Origin: Vibrio hangzhouensis
GTDB taxonomy: Bacteria; Pseudomonadota; Gammaproteobacteria; Enterobacterales; Vibrionaceae
Assembly (NCBI RefSeq): GCF_900107935.1
Contig: NZ_FNVG01000019.1
Coordinates: 1-64,000, forward strand
Length of the DNA: 64,000 nt
Reading direction: 5' to 3'
The notes beneath the pieces are model-generated. The model was not told where the DNA came from and made no database searches. It saw only the letters and a list, made by a program, of their open reading frames with translations. Below, piece after piece: positions 26,371 through 35,402 of the stretch (positions within the stretch are counted from its first letter, which is position 1; every line of letters begins with the position of its first letter). Position numbers and translations under genes: made by a program.

Positions 26371-27147
26371 TTACTTCATGTATTCCTGAATTGCCTCACA
26401 CTCTTGCCAATCAAATTCAGTGACAAGATGATGCCACACGTCATCAAATGGCGCTCTGATGGTCACCTCCTGTTCCGTAACAGGATGCGTAAAACTTAAC
26501 GAAGACGCATGCAATAACAAACGATGAGCATCGTAATGCTCCCTGAACAGACGATTGTGGCGCCCATCACCGTGAGTGGTATCGCCAATAATCGGATGAC
26601 TCAAATGATGCATATGTCTTCGCAACTGATGCTTACGACCGGTTTTTGGCTTCATCTCCATCAAGCAGTATCGGCTGGTTGGAAATCTGCCTGTTGAATA
26701 AGGGACTTCCACTGTAGCCAGAGGCTGATACGCGGTAATCGCGGGCTGTGCTTCTTTATCCTGAGTAGCAAATTTGTCAGCAATTTTATCCAACTCGACT
26801 TTAAGTGGATAATCAAGCACATCACCCTGCTCAATCCAGCCACGAACGACTGCATGATAAGTTTTTTCAATGCGGTGCTCTGCAAACATCGGCATGCCCT
26901 TTGCGGCGACTTCTTTTGACAGCGCGAACAGTAACACCCCCGATGTAGGTCGATCTAAGCGATGTAAAGGAAACACATGCTGACCGATTTGGTCACGTAG
27001 CGTCTGCATCACAAAGCGCGTTTCGTTCTTATCCAGCCATGATCGATGGACGAGCATCCCTGCAGGCTTGTTCACCGCCACCAGGTGTTCATCTTGAAAG
27101 AGGATCTCTAAAGGTGGCACTTCAACTAGCGAGTCAGATTCGGTCAT
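26371..27147 (-). CDS. truC: tRNA pseudouridine synthase C
   Basis: 258 residues from the ATG at 27147, which overlaps the yqcC stop (ATGA). RluA-family catalytic motif HRLDRPTSGVLLFAL (Asp) and NKPAGMLVHRSW. Modifies U65 of tRNA-Ile/Asp in E. coli. The start chosen matches the family and coupling. Confidence 0.93.
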   Translation of the reverse strand: MTESDSLVEVPPLEILFQDEHLVAVNKPAGMLVHRSWLDKNETRFVMQTLRDQIGQHVFPLHRLDRPTSGVLLFALSKEVAAKGMPMFAEHRIEKTYHAVVRGWIEQGDVLDYPLKVELDKIADKFATQDKEAQPAITAYQPLATVEVPYSTGRFPTSRYCLMEMKPKTGRKHQLRRHMHHLSHPIIGDTTHGDGRHNRLFREHYDAHRLLLHASSLSFTHPVTEQEVTIRAPFDDVWHHLVTEFDWQECEAIQEYMK

Positions 27148-27440
27148 TTTGCTGCCCCATCGATTTTTTTCAGCACGGTAAGAATATCCTGGTATTGACT
27201 TTGCCCTTTCCATACCTGTTCAAAGTAAGGAGCGATCTCAAACCCAGAAGGCGCGGACTGCCCGGCGGCTAACATAGACTCGATACGATGAATAAAGATC
27301 CATTGCAACCACTCGTGTGGTTCCAGTGTGTCGATGGCGAATGGTTGTTGGCTGCTCAACGCGGCTTCTGACGGCGCTTCACGCTGCCACAGCGCGTGTT
27401 TTTTGAGCAGCTGTTTAAGTTCAATCAATAATAGTTGCAT
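27144..27440 (-). CDS. yqcC: YqcC family protein (DUF446)
   Basis: 98 residues from the ATG at 27440. Helical protein with the family signature LEPHEWLQWIFIHRIE. Function unknown; its gene pairs with truC as in E. coli, where csrB lies next to it. Here csrB is 2.1 kb away beyond three inserted genes. Confidence 0.9.
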   Translation of the reverse strand: MQLLLIELKQLLKKHALWQREAPSEAALSSQQPFAIDTLEPHEWLQWIFIHRIESMLAAGQSAPSGFEIAPYFEQVWKGQSQYQDILTVLKKIDGAAK

Positions 27441-27584
27441 TGTTATGTACACAATTCTCGGTCAAGCTTTCACCACTATAGCTAAGTGGCCTCAATATCG
27501 AGTAAAAAGCCAACCAATAACTTGAAAATTCAAGATAGAATACCATCTATTGTTGTATACCCAAACCGTACTAGGAATAACTCC

Positions 27585-28634
27585 ATGGATACCATTCATA
27601 CTTTGACGGACCTTCTGGTGAACAGTGGCTGCCAATATCAGATCTACGATATCTCGCGACGTGTCCAGCGTATTGACAATGATCAGTTCGCAAACGTTGA
27701 GCGCGCCAATCAGCCCTACCCCTATCCGATTCAAAGACAAGCCCAGTTCGCCATTGCGTACTGGAATGAAGCAAGACAACCATGGATTTGGTTCCTGAAG
27801 TTTAACCTTGACGAGCGCGGTCTGTTAAATCAAGCCGATGTCGGGCAATTTCTCAAATATGTCATCGAAGCAATGGGAAGCAGGCTCAGCAATGACATGT
27901 CAGAAGAGCAACAACAGAAATTGGCCAACAATCCGTTCACCTTCAAACCAAAGGATGACAAGCTGGCGGTGTTCCACAGTCTGTTACGTGCCAAATTGCA
28001 ACTTTCCACCAGTCAGTATTACCAACATGCTCAAGACTATTTCTCCGGGCAACTCGGTTGGGAGAACTGGCAGACGGTGGGTTTGCAAGGTATAACCGAT
28101 ATGGCGGCGAGATTGGGTCATGACGAAAACGGGCGTACTATCCGGGCCGCCCTTAAAAACATCGCCAGCGAACCTAAGTATGCGTTACTCGGGGCACTGG
28201 AACATGTCACTCTGCCCGAAAAACTGTCTGACACCCTGTTTGAACTGACACTCAATGAATGTCACTCAGCTGAACCAGATTTGTTTTTGCTTTCAGCCTA
28301 CGTCCGTGCGCTATCTGGCGGTAAAGCTCAACAATTAGAGTCTCTGGTTGGCACTATTTTGGCAAGCGCTCGATTGAGTCATCAGGAAATTCTTATTGCA
28401 ATTGCCGGTCGGTCCTGGCTGCCACTGACCACGCCTTCTCTGGCGGAAAACTACTTGATTCGTCTGGCGCAGACAGGTAATCAAACTCTGTTTAATCAGG
28501 TGTTTGCCGATTTAGTCATGATGCCAAGCTTACGTCTGGTGTTATTGCCACTATTGCATTCCAGTCCATCGCCTGAACTGGCTCAGGCTTTGCTCGCATT
28601 GCAACAGTCCACCACGCAGAGTCGTCCACACTAG
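27585..28634 (+). CDS. DUF3549 family protein
   Basis: 349 residues from the ATG at 27585 (AGGA about 10 nt upstream); an earlier in-frame start adds a leader without family support. Soluble; N-terminal part with WIWFLKFNLDERGLL, C-terminal half helical-repeat-like. I recognise the DUF3549 family of Vibrio and relatives; function unknown. Nine bases before the DUF3301 gene, so probably co-transcribed. Confidence 0.85.
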   Translation: MDTIHTLTDLLVNSGCQYQIYDISRRVQRIDNDQFANVERANQPYPYPIQRQAQFAIAYWNEARQPWIWFLKFNLDERGLLNQADVGQFLKYVIEAMGSRLSNDMSEEQQQKLANNPFTFKPKDDKLAVFHSLLRAKLQLSTSQYYQHAQDYFSGQLGWENWQTVGLQGITDMAARLGHDENGRTIRAALKNIASEPKYALLGALEHVTLPEKLSDTLFELTLNECHSAEPDLFLLSAYVRALSGGKAQQLESLVGTILASARLSHQEILIAIAGRSWLPLTTPSLAENYLIRLAQTGNQTLFNQVFADLVMMPSLRLVLLPLLHSSPSPELAQALLALQQSTTQSRPH

Positions 28635-28643
28635 GAGGGGGCA

Positions 28644-28943
28644 GTGATAGACAATCTACTTATGATATTGGCACTGAGTGTTTTTTGCTTTGTGTTCTGG
28701 CAGCAGCGACGACAGTCTGAGATTGCTAAGGCGGCGGTGATCCGGCGCTGCAAGGAACTGGATCTGCAAATGCTCAGCGTCTCTTTCGGCGCTCATAAAC
28801 TCAGAGACGCCAACGGAAGGTGGGGGTGGCACACTATTTATGAATTTGAGTTTTCAGCGCTAGGCGATGACTACTATCAAGGGAAACTGCTGATGAAAGG
28901 GTTTTATGTGCTGAACTTTCATCTGCCTCCACACCGTATGTAG
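28644..28943 (+). CDS. DUF3301 family membrane-anchored protein
   Basis: 99 residues, GTG start with AGGAGG six bases upstream. One N-terminal transmembrane helix (~3-19) then a basic cytoplasmic domain ending in the family-typical LNFHLPPHRM. Function unknown. Its last 110 nt overlap the 3' end of the convergent GNAT gene. Confidence 0.85.
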   Translation: MIDNLLMILALSVFCFVFWQQRRQSEIAKAAVIRRCKELDLQMLSVSFGAHKLRDANGRWGWHTIYEFEFSALGDDYYQGKLLMKGFYVLNFHLPPHRM

Positions 28944-29412
28944 ATTGAAATATCAGATAAGGGCCATGCTCATCTTTATCATGGCCACATTGCGCAAAGC
29001 CTAATTTTTTCAGCAATCGGATGGACGGTTCATGGTCAATATCCACATTGGCCGTCAAAGTCTTTAACCCTAACGTGAATACTGCATCGGGAATAAAGGC
29101 TCTTAGTACCTCCGTACCAATACCCTTATTCCAGTACTGTTTATCAAAGATATACCCTAATTCCGCCGTACCGTCGTCCAGATGTTCAATAAAGACATGC
29201 CCCAGGTAGTCACGGGTTCTGATATCCAGCACAGCCATTGCATAGATATTCGGATTATTAAGAATTGAACGAAATATCGTGCGCGCTTTAGCCAGTGAAT
29301 GTGGGCCATTCATATGCTTTCTGTTCTTTGCACAAACGTTGAGCATAAGGAAGTCCGACTCTAAATGGTCGGTATAGGGAATCAATATTGTCCTTAAAGT
29401 AGCAATCGTCAT
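28834..29412 (-). CDS. GNAT-family N-acetyltransferase (RimJ/RimL-like)
   Basis: 192 residues. Acetyl-CoA-binding motif YWNKGIGTEVLRAF and typical motif B NVDIDHEPSIRLLKKLGF identify a RimJ/RimL-like GNAT. The acceptor is unknown. The domain ends near YLIFQ; the last ~36 residues are antisense to the DUF3301 coding sequence and look like a non-homologous extension. Confidence 0.85.
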   Translation of the reverse strand: MTIATLRTILIPYTDHLESDFLMLNVCAKNRKHMNGPHSLAKARTIFRSILNNPNIYAMAVLDIRTRDYLGHVFIEHLDDGTAELGYIFDKQYWNKGIGTEVLRAFIPDAVFTLGLKTLTANVDIDHEPSIRLLKKLGFAQCGHDKDEHGPYLIFQSTYGVEADESSAHKTLSSAVSLDSSHRLALKTQIHK

Positions 29413-29520
29413 GACTTCTTTTCATTCCTTTGAGTTGGCGTGCAGACTATAACAAGTGGAATACGGAGAGTTTTTGATCTTGGCTATGCCCGCACAAATA
29501 AGATCCGGGTCAGCCAATAA

Positions 29521-29914
29521 GAAAAGCCCCAACACTCGCGTATTGGGGCTATAGTCTTACTCGCAGCAGTCCGGCTACTAAAAATGCTCCATGCATCATC
29601 CGTAATAGTGGCTGAATCCTTCAGCTTTATCCTTTCTTCGCCGTCCTAGCGGTGTCCATTTCATCCAATGACGCTAACTATCCCAGTCAGCTCGCTTCAC
29701 TTGTTCCCTGAGCGGTGTCCCTGACATCATCCTGATGCTGTTCCTGCACTCTTCCTGAGTGTGTCCGTTTCCTTTAAAATCATCATCCTGACGATTGTTC
29801 GCATCCCGCGCTATCCTAACATCCTTGCTGGTTACGGTTCCTTTGGTAACCAAATCTTCTTCCTGAAGATGACCTTCCAATGTCTTTCCTGTTCCGTGTC
29901 AGCATCCTTCCGAC
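29521..29914 (-). ncRNA. csrB: CsrB-family small RNA
   Basis: About 394 nt on the - strand, starting GTCGGAAGGATGCTGAC and ending in the terminator at 29521-29550 (AGCCCCAA stem, TTTT tail). I count 27 GGA triplets, many in the loops of small hairpins such as CATCAGGATGATG, CTCAGGAAGAG and ATCTTCAGGAAGAAGAT. This is the hallmark of CsrB/CsrC RNAs, which sequester the translational regulator CsrA. Location agrees with E. coli, where csrB neighbours yqcC. A short ORF inside is fortuitous. In Vibrio these RNAs are normally activated by VarS/VarA; no box was identified. Confidence 0.92.
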
Positions 29915-29921
29915 AAGTTCT

Positions 29922-29949
29922 AATTTACGCCGATCCCTGATTATCACAA
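29922..29949 (-). promoter_or_regulatory. Promoter of csrB
   Basis: -10 TAAATT (29922-29927) and -35-like TTGTGA (29944-29949) with 16-bp spacing; start predicted at 29914-29915, where the RNA's GTCG end lies. Confidence 0.55.
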
Positions 29950-30219
29950 TGGACTCTGGTAGTAAGTTTTTTAAAAAAAGATGTTAAAAACTATTTAAAT
30001 CCTATAACAAACAGAAAGTTAACTAAATGAGCTTCCTTTTTTCTTGCTGTTTTTTCTCTTTGTCTCACAACACCTGTGAGAGATCTCGCACAGGGGATTT
30101 CCTATTTACCCACGAAGCCTTATTTGCTCGCGTCTGCACAGTGTGATCTTGCTCAAGCTGTACCTCTCGCTTGATCACGGGTACTATTTGTCTATCACCT
30201 CAGTTATGGAAAATCTCAT
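29950..30219. other. Intergenic region between csrB and the 95-aa gene
   Basis: 270 bp, A/T-rich on its left, with presumed promoters for csrB (upstream control) and the 30220 gene. A short inverted repeat CCTGTG…CACAGG occurs near 30072-30094. No further gene seen. Confidence 0.4.
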
Positions 30220-30507
30220 ATGCTTACTAAAGACGTATCTGCAGAAATTGAAGCAGTGCTCAGTGCGCTTGATGCCGAAGGAAAAGAGCCTTCAGTGGCA
30301 TTGGTGAAAGCCAGACTTAAGTCAAAAGTTCCGATGCCAGCACTCATCGCGGTCATCAAATCCTGGAGAAGCAGTCAACACGTGCCTAAAGTGGAAGTGG
30401 CCGCTGACACTCAGGAACCATCTCTGGAACAACGCGTAAAGCAACTCGAATTACAGGTAGCGGAACTGACTAGAAAACTGACGGCACTGGAGCAAAAGCA
30501 TGGTTAA
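30220..30507 (+). CDS. Small helical protein with coiled-coil tail, 95 aa
   Basis: N-terminal half resembles the KfrA-type N-terminal DNA-binding module (IEAVLSALDAEGKEPSVALVK), and the last ~30 residues are a heptad-like coiled coil (LEQRVKQLELQVAELTRKL). DNA binding is inferred only from this resemblance. Overlaps yaiI by 8 nt, so the two are co-translated. Confidence 0.7.
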   Translation: MLTKDVSAEIEAVLSALDAEGKEPSVALVKARLKSKVPMPALIAVIKSWRSSQHVPKVEVAADTQEPSLEQRVKQLELQVAELTRKLTALEQKHG

Positions 30508-30952
30508 GATTTGGGTTGATGCAGACGCCTGCCCCAAGGTTATTCGTGAGACCCTCTGCAGAGCAGCAGAGCGAACTGGGCTAACCTGCACATTTGTTGC
30601 CAACCATACTGTGCCGGTTCCAAAGCGTGACAACATTCATTCACTGACCGTACCATCGGGCTTTGATATTGCAGACAATGAAATCGTCAAACGCGTTTCC
30701 CAGGGGGATCTTGTGGTGACCTCAGACATTCCTCTTGCGGATGAAGTCATCAGCAAAAATGCGTTGGCGCTCAGCCCACGGGGTGAACTCTTTACCAAAG
30801 ACACCATAAAGGCACGACTCAATATTCGTGATTTTATGGAAACTATGCGCTCCAGTGGCATCCAAACCGGCGGGCCAGCCCCATTAGGGCAAACGGAGCG
30901 ACGAGAATTTGCAAATCAACTGGATCGTTTTCTGGCAAAAGCAACAAAATAG
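30500..30952 (+). CDS. yaiI: YaiI/YqxD family protein (DUF188)
   Basis: 150 residues. PIN-like NYN-fold family opening WVDADACPKVIRE with later GDLVVTSDIPLADEV; acidic residues are arranged as in nucleases, but no activity is established. TGGAG box inside the preceding gene. Confidence 0.9.
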   Translation: MVKIWVDADACPKVIRETLCRAAERTGLTCTFVANHTVPVPKRDNIHSLTVPSGFDIADNEIVKRVSQGDLVVTSDIPLADEVISKNALALSPRGELFTKDTIKARLNIRDFMETMRSSGIQTGGPAPLGQTERREFANQLDRFLAKATK

Positions 30953-30956
30953 CCAT

Positions 30957-30990
30957 AAAAAAACCAGAGCAACAATGCTCTGGTTTTCTT
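30957..30990. terminator. Bidirectional terminator, yaiI / proA
   Basis: AACCAGAGCA pairs with TGCTCTGGTT; A tract left, T tract right. Serves both convergent genes. Confidence 0.85.
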
Positions 30991-31001
30991 TGTATCAAGG
31001 T

Positions 31002-32252
31002 TTAAGGTCGAGGCAGGTAATCTGCTTTTCCAACCCATTTGTAGCTCGTCAACTCTTCCAGCCCCATTGGACCGCGAGCATGCAGCTTCTGAGTAGACAC
31101 TGCCACTTCTGCCCCCAAACCAAACTGAGCACCATCAGTAAATCGGGTTGAAGCGTTCACATATACGGCAGCCGAGCCCGCAGAGTTTATGAACTTCTCT
31201 GAGTTGGCCAGACTGTTCGTCATTATGGCATCTGAGTGGCTGGCATTGTGAACGCGCATATGATCAATGGCTTCATCAATATCTGTTACGACTTTTACGC
31301 CAAGCGTATAGCTGAGCCATTCGGTATCAAAGTCGCCGTCACCCGCCATACGAAGATCTTGCGTGCCATCCAGAATCGAGTACGCGGCCGGCTGCGCCAC
31401 CAGTGTGACTTTACCTTGTAGACGCTCAGCGATCATCGGCAAAAACTCATGGGCGACCTTTTCGTGGACTAGCAAGGTATCCAACGCGTTACAGGCCGAC
31501 GGGCGTTGTACTTTTGAGTTTTCTACCACATCCAGAGATCGCAGCAGATCAGCAGACTCATCAACAAATATATGACTGATACCAAATCCGCCAATGATGA
31601 CTGGGATATTGCTGTTTTCTTTACACATTTTGTGTAAACCCGCACCGCCACGAGGAATAATCATATCCACGTAGTCATCCAGTTTAAGCAGTTGAGACAC
31701 CAACTCGCGGTCCGGCTTTTCAATGTATTGTACCGAAGCCGCTGGCAAACCCGCTTTGTCGAGCGCAGACTGAATCACTTTAACCAGCTCCATGTTCGAG
31801 AAAAACGTCTCTTTGCCCCCACGGAGAATACTGGCATTACCGGTTTTCAGGCACAACGCGGCGATATCGATCGTTACATTTGGACGAGCTTCGTAGATCA
31901 CACCGACCACACCCAGTGGCACTCGACGACGAGACAGGCTCATGCCATTCTCAAGAACTTTACTGTCAATTTCACTGCCCACAGGGTCAGAAAGTGTGAT
32001 CACGTTACGTACGTCATCGGCAATGCCTTTGAGGCGCTGCTCATTGAGCAAAAGTCGGTCGAGCAATGCATCCGTCAACCCGGCGTCACGACCTAGCTCA
32101 ATATCTTTAGCATTCGCTGCAAGAATCATATCCGCATTGGCTTCCAGCTCATCGGCAATGATCTGTAGTGCCTTGTTCTTTTGTGCTGTCGACGCGGTAG
32201 CCAGAGTAAAACTCGCTTGTTTCGCGCTCTGACCCAGTTTAATCATATCCAT
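31002..32252 (-). CDS. proA: Gamma-glutamyl phosphate reductase
   Basis: 416 residues. NADPH-dependent aldehyde-dehydrogenase fold with catalytic cysteine in QRPSACNALDTLLVH and YEARPNVT. Second step of proline synthesis, reducing glutamyl-5-phosphate to the semialdehyde. 17 bp after proB. Confidence 0.97.
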   Translation of the reverse strand: MDMIKLGQSAKQASFTLATASTAQKNKALQIIADELEANADMILAANAKDIELGRDAGLTDALLDRLLLNEQRLKGIADDVRNVITLSDPVGSEIDSKVLENGMSLSRRRVPLGVVGVIYEARPNVTIDIAALCLKTGNASILRGGKETFFSNMELVKVIQSALDKAGLPAASVQYIEKPDRELVSQLLKLDDYVDMIIPRGGAGLHKMCKENSNIPVIIGGFGISHIFVDESADLLRSLDVVENSKVQRPSACNALDTLLVHEKVAHEFLPMIAERLQGKVTLVAQPAAYSILDGTQDLRMAGDGDFDTEWLSYTLGVKVVTDIDEAIDHMRVHNASHSDAIMTNSLANSEKFINSAGSAAVYVNASTRFTDGAQFGLGAEVAVSTQKLHARGPMGLEELTSYKWVGKADYLPRP

Positions 32253-32269
32253 AATTTGTCCCTTAATGC

Positions 32270-33406
32270 TTAATCTTGAATGACAACCATATCGTCACGA
32301 TGAAGGACCTCAGCGCCATAGTCATAGCCCAGTGTGTCAGCAATTTCTTTACTGTGCTTACCTGCTATTTTCGCCAGATCTGTATCGGAGTAGCCACAAA
32401 TTCCCTTTGCAACCAACGCTCCGTCTTTGGTTGTCACACGCACCACTTCGCCTCGAGCAAAGCGGCCTGATACTTTTACGACGCCTTTCGCCAACAAGCT
32501 ACTGCCTTTGCCGATAACTGCATTCACCGCGCCTGCGTCAATCACAATATTGCCTGTTGCAGCAGGGCCTGCCAGAATCCAGCGTTTACGATTTTCCAAC
32601 GCTTCGGGTAGTGGTAAAAAGCGTGTACCTTGTGGGGTATCTGAGAGTGAATCAAACACCACGTTTTCGGCACTGCCTGCGGCGATAATCACTTCAATAC
32701 CAGCACGCCTTGCGATGTCTGCCGCCTGGAGTTTGGTGGCCATACCACCGGTACCTAACGTCGTACCGCTTCCACCCGCTATCTTACGCAGTGTTTCATC
32801 GATGGTTGTGACTTCTCGAATCAGTTCAGCATTAGGGTCCTTACGCGGATCAGCGGTAAACAGCCCACGCTGGTCCGTTAACAGCAGTAACTTATCTGCG
32901 CCGCACAAGATCCCCACCAGAGCTGATAAGTTGTCATTGTCACCGACTTTAATTTCACTAGTGGCGACGGCGTCGTTCTCATTAACCACCGGAATAATGT
33001 CATTCTCAACCAATGCGTTGATGGTGTCACGGGCGTTTAGGAAACGCTCACGATCTTCTAGATCGGCACGAGTGAGCAGCATCTGACCAATTTTAAGGCC
33101 ATAAATCGCAAACAGAGACTCCCAAACCTGAATCAACTGACTTTGTCCGACCGCAGCCAGTAGCTGCTTGCTCGCCATAGAATTGGGAAGTGCGGGGTAA
33201 CCCAGATGCTCACGTCCAGCCGCAATCGCACCCGAAGATACCATCACTACTGAATGGCCTAGCTTCTTGAGCTCAGCACATTGTCTAACGAGTTCCACCA
33301 TATGCGCTTTATTCAGCGCTAAGGAACCCCCTGTCAGGACGCTGGTTCCCAACTTCACCACGACAGTTTTCTTGTCTGTCGCTTGACGATTAATATCCGT
33401 TGTCAT
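32270..33406 (-). CDS. proB: Glutamate 5-kinase
   Basis: 378 residues: amino-acid kinase domain (KLGTSVLTGGS; VSSGAIAAGRE; NENDAVATSEI; GTGGMATKLQAA) and a C-terminal PUA domain. First committed step of proline synthesis, feedback-inhibited by proline in homologues. Two-gene operon with proA. Confidence 0.97.
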   Translation of the reverse strand: MTTDINRQATDKKTVVVKLGTSVLTGGSLALNKAHMVELVRQCAELKKLGHSVVMVSSGAIAAGREHLGYPALPNSMASKQLLAAVGQSQLIQVWESLFAIYGLKIGQMLLTRADLEDRERFLNARDTINALVENDIIPVVNENDAVATSEIKVGDNDNLSALVGILCGADKLLLLTDQRGLFTADPRKDPNAELIREVTTIDETLRKIAGGSGTTLGTGGMATKLQAADIARRAGIEVIIAAGSAENVVFDSLSDTPQGTRFLPLPEALENRKRWILAGPAATGNIVIDAGAVNAVIGKGSSLLAKGVVKVSGRFARGEVVRVTTKDGALVAKGICGYSDTDLAKIAGKHSKEIADTLGYDYGAEVLHRDDMVVIQD

Positions 33407-33505
33407 CTCTGTTTGTTTGACGTGAAAAGTTTAATAAGGAGTGATGTTTTAGCAATCAAACATCATTTGTACAAGTAAAAAGTGAGAAGAATGAAAAAGT
33501 AGAAC

Positions 33506-33535
33506 AAAAAAGGCCTCAATCGCAATGTTGAGGCC
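33506..33535 (-). terminator. Terminator of crl
   Basis: GGCCTCAA/TTGAGGCC stem, six T on the - strand, 10 bp beyond the crl stop. Confidence 0.8.
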
Positions 33536-33544
33536 CTCTCTACG

Positions 33545-33934
33545 TTATACGAACTCCACCGAGTCGTCATCAATGGTCACATCCAGAGAGAACTTCTCCT
33601 TCAACATTGTAACCAATTTTTCGTGAAACGCTTCCTGAGTACGAGTGATCTCAGCTAATGCTGATTTTGGGGTCTGCTCCAGAACCCATTCACCCACCTG
33701 GTTGTAACGCCCCATTTGATAGGTTGCCTCAAATGTTTGCTCAACCAGAGATAGATCTAGCCACCAACCCCAAAACTCTCTGTCTTCCGGAGACTTGGTA
33801 TCATCGACACAGACAGATAAGCAATCGAAGTGATAACTACCATCCTTACAAAGAGGCTCCCTTAGGTAAGGCCCAATAGCCTTTAGAGCTGATATCAAAC
33901 GATAATGAGTAGGGGCTTTAGCCGCTTCTGACAT
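33545..33934 (-). CDS. crl: Crl, sigma-S RNA polymerase assembly factor
   Basis: 129 residues. Conserved stretches FDCLSVCVDDTKSPEDREFWGWWLDL (two segments) and YQMGRYNQVGEW. Crl binds sigma-S and favours its association with core polymerase. Order frsA-crl-proBA follows E. coli, with phoE missing here. Confidence 0.94.
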   Translation of the reverse strand: MSEAAKAPTHYRLISALKAIGPYLREPLCKDGSYHFDCLSVCVDDTKSPEDREFWGWWLDLSLVEQTFEATYQMGRYNQVGEWVLEQTPKSALAEITRTQEAFHEKLVTMLKEKFSLDVTIDDDSVEFV

Positions 33935-34063
33935 AGTGAAACTCCGTTTCTATGTTGAATGAGTTATTGAACTGAAATAGCGTTAATTTTAATTAGATAT
34001 TTATTGTTTTATCATATAGTTGATTACATGCTTATTTCATACTTAACTAAATCAACACAAATG

Positions 34064-35311
34064 TCACCTCAAAAGTTCATCCTCTAACCACTTTATCGCC
34101 ATTTCGAGGGATTGCTCATACCCTTTAGCAATGCCCTTAGCCGGGATTTCCTTAGCCTTTCCGTAGTGACTGAACATCGCCAACAACTTGTTATCTGACA
34201 ACGGAGAAATCATGTCTCCCTCCATGCTCAGCGCCAGAATCGGTACCTTAGTGCGTCTGGAAGTCAAAAAACCCTGAACCTTCAATGACCACGCAGTCAG
34301 TTGTCCTGCCAGGCTGTTAATGTCTACCGCGTCTTTCCCTAGTCGTGAAGCCAGCATGTCCAGATACATCTTAGGCATCTGTTGAATCATCTTGGGATTC
34401 GCCAGACAACTATGTATCGGAGCCCCCAGGGTGACACAGGCCTTGATCCTATCCTGTTCCAGAAAAGACAACCTCGCCATCGCATTACCACCAAAACGGA
34501 ACCCAAGCAGACCCACCTTAAAATGGTCTACCCAGGGGATAGCTGGCAACTCATTCAAAACCGCCTGGTGCAGGCAGGAGGTGTCTTCGGTTAGTGGCCA
34601 GTGAGAACTGTGACCAATGGAGGGCATATCAACGGTCAGCATAGCAATTCCCGCGGGGGCCAGATAATCCCGGAACAAGCGCCACATGTCTGTCTGTAAA
34701 GAGTCCAGGCCGGCGCTAACAATAACAACAGGCTGGGGTTTATCCGTACTGACCAGATGAAGATTAGCGATGATTCGCTTGTTCTGATAAGGCACTTCAA
34801 TTTGCTTAATGATATGGCTGGTGCGTTTCGCTGCCTCGTTATAGGCTGTATTCGCCAACACTTGAGACTGTATCGCCAGGTTATCCCTTTTAAGGTGAGG
34901 ATAACCGGCAATACTGAAACATAAAGAGGCTTTAAATAACTCTTCGGCCGCTTGGTCACCCTCTCCATCATTGGCCTTCTTCTGGTGTTGCATACCCAGT
35001 CTGGTCCACTCGTAATTCCAGTTACCACTGTGATAGCCCATTACAGTATCAAGCCACTCATCCGTTGTTCTGGAGTGTTCAGAGCTGGCAATACGCGCTA
35101 ACACACTCTCTTGCTCTATCGGGTCTATCCCCTGCCACACCCATTGCAAACGCGATAGATTCCGGTACCAGGAACTCGGATTTTCTGCACGACGCTGCTC
35201 TAGAATCTTCTCACTGCTTGGCATATATCGAATCAGCCGAGAGGTTTCCTTCGCCTGTTTATTTTTCTCAAATAGAGTTTCAGAGATGTTTTTGCTGATT
35301 TCTTCAGACAT
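34064..35311 (-). CDS. frsA: FrsA, alpha/beta-hydrolase-fold protein
   Basis: 415 residues. DUF1100/FrsA family: NPSSWYRNLSRLQWVWQGI at the N-terminus, alpha/beta-hydrolase core from ~190. The nucleophile elbow reads LGFRFGGNA, i.e. Arg where a serine hydrolase has Ser. FrsA binds the PTS protein IIA-Glc in enterics and shifts mixed-acid fermentation; a claimed cofactor-free pyruvate decarboxylase activity for Vibrio FrsA has been disputed. Confidence 0.93.
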   Translation of the reverse strand: MSEEISKNISETLFEKNKQAKETSRLIRYMPSSEKILEQRRAENPSSWYRNLSRLQWVWQGIDPIEQESVLARIASSEHSRTTDEWLDTVMGYHSGNWNYEWTRLGMQHQKKANDGEGDQAAEELFKASLCFSIAGYPHLKRDNLAIQSQVLANTAYNEAAKRTSHIIKQIEVPYQNKRIIANLHLVSTDKPQPVVIVSAGLDSLQTDMWRLFRDYLAPAGIAMLTVDMPSIGHSSHWPLTEDTSCLHQAVLNELPAIPWVDHFKVGLLGFRFGGNAMARLSFLEQDRIKACVTLGAPIHSCLANPKMIQQMPKMYLDMLASRLGKDAVDINSLAGQLTAWSLKVQGFLTSRRTKVPILALSMEGDMISPLSDNKLLAMFSHYGKAKEIPAKGIAKGYEQSLEMAIKWLEDELLR

Positions 35312-35350
35312 GGGCGGACCTTTTAATGGAGCTGTAACCTATATAGTAAT

Positions 35351-35381
35351 AAAAAAAATGACCCAATAAAGGGTCATTTTT
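35351..35381. terminator. Terminator after gpt
   Basis: AATGACCC/GGGTCATT with A and T tracts at both ends. It lies between the gpt stop and the frsA start and ends the permease-gpt transcript. Confidence 0.8.
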
Positions 35382-35402
35382 CGCAAATACAGTTTGTAAT
35401 GC

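Noticed and set aside
22703..26400. FMN riboswitch near the riboflavin genes
   Set aside because: Gaps upstream of ribD, ribE, ribB and ribH are too short or lack the conserved FMN-element segments.
29674..29880. 68-codon - strand reading frame
   Set aside because: Lies wholly within the csrB RNA; its composition reflects the repeated GGA hairpins.
32427..33086. 219-codon + strand frame
   Set aside because: Antisense of proB; low-complexity Ser/Arg/Pro composition typical of a shadow frame.
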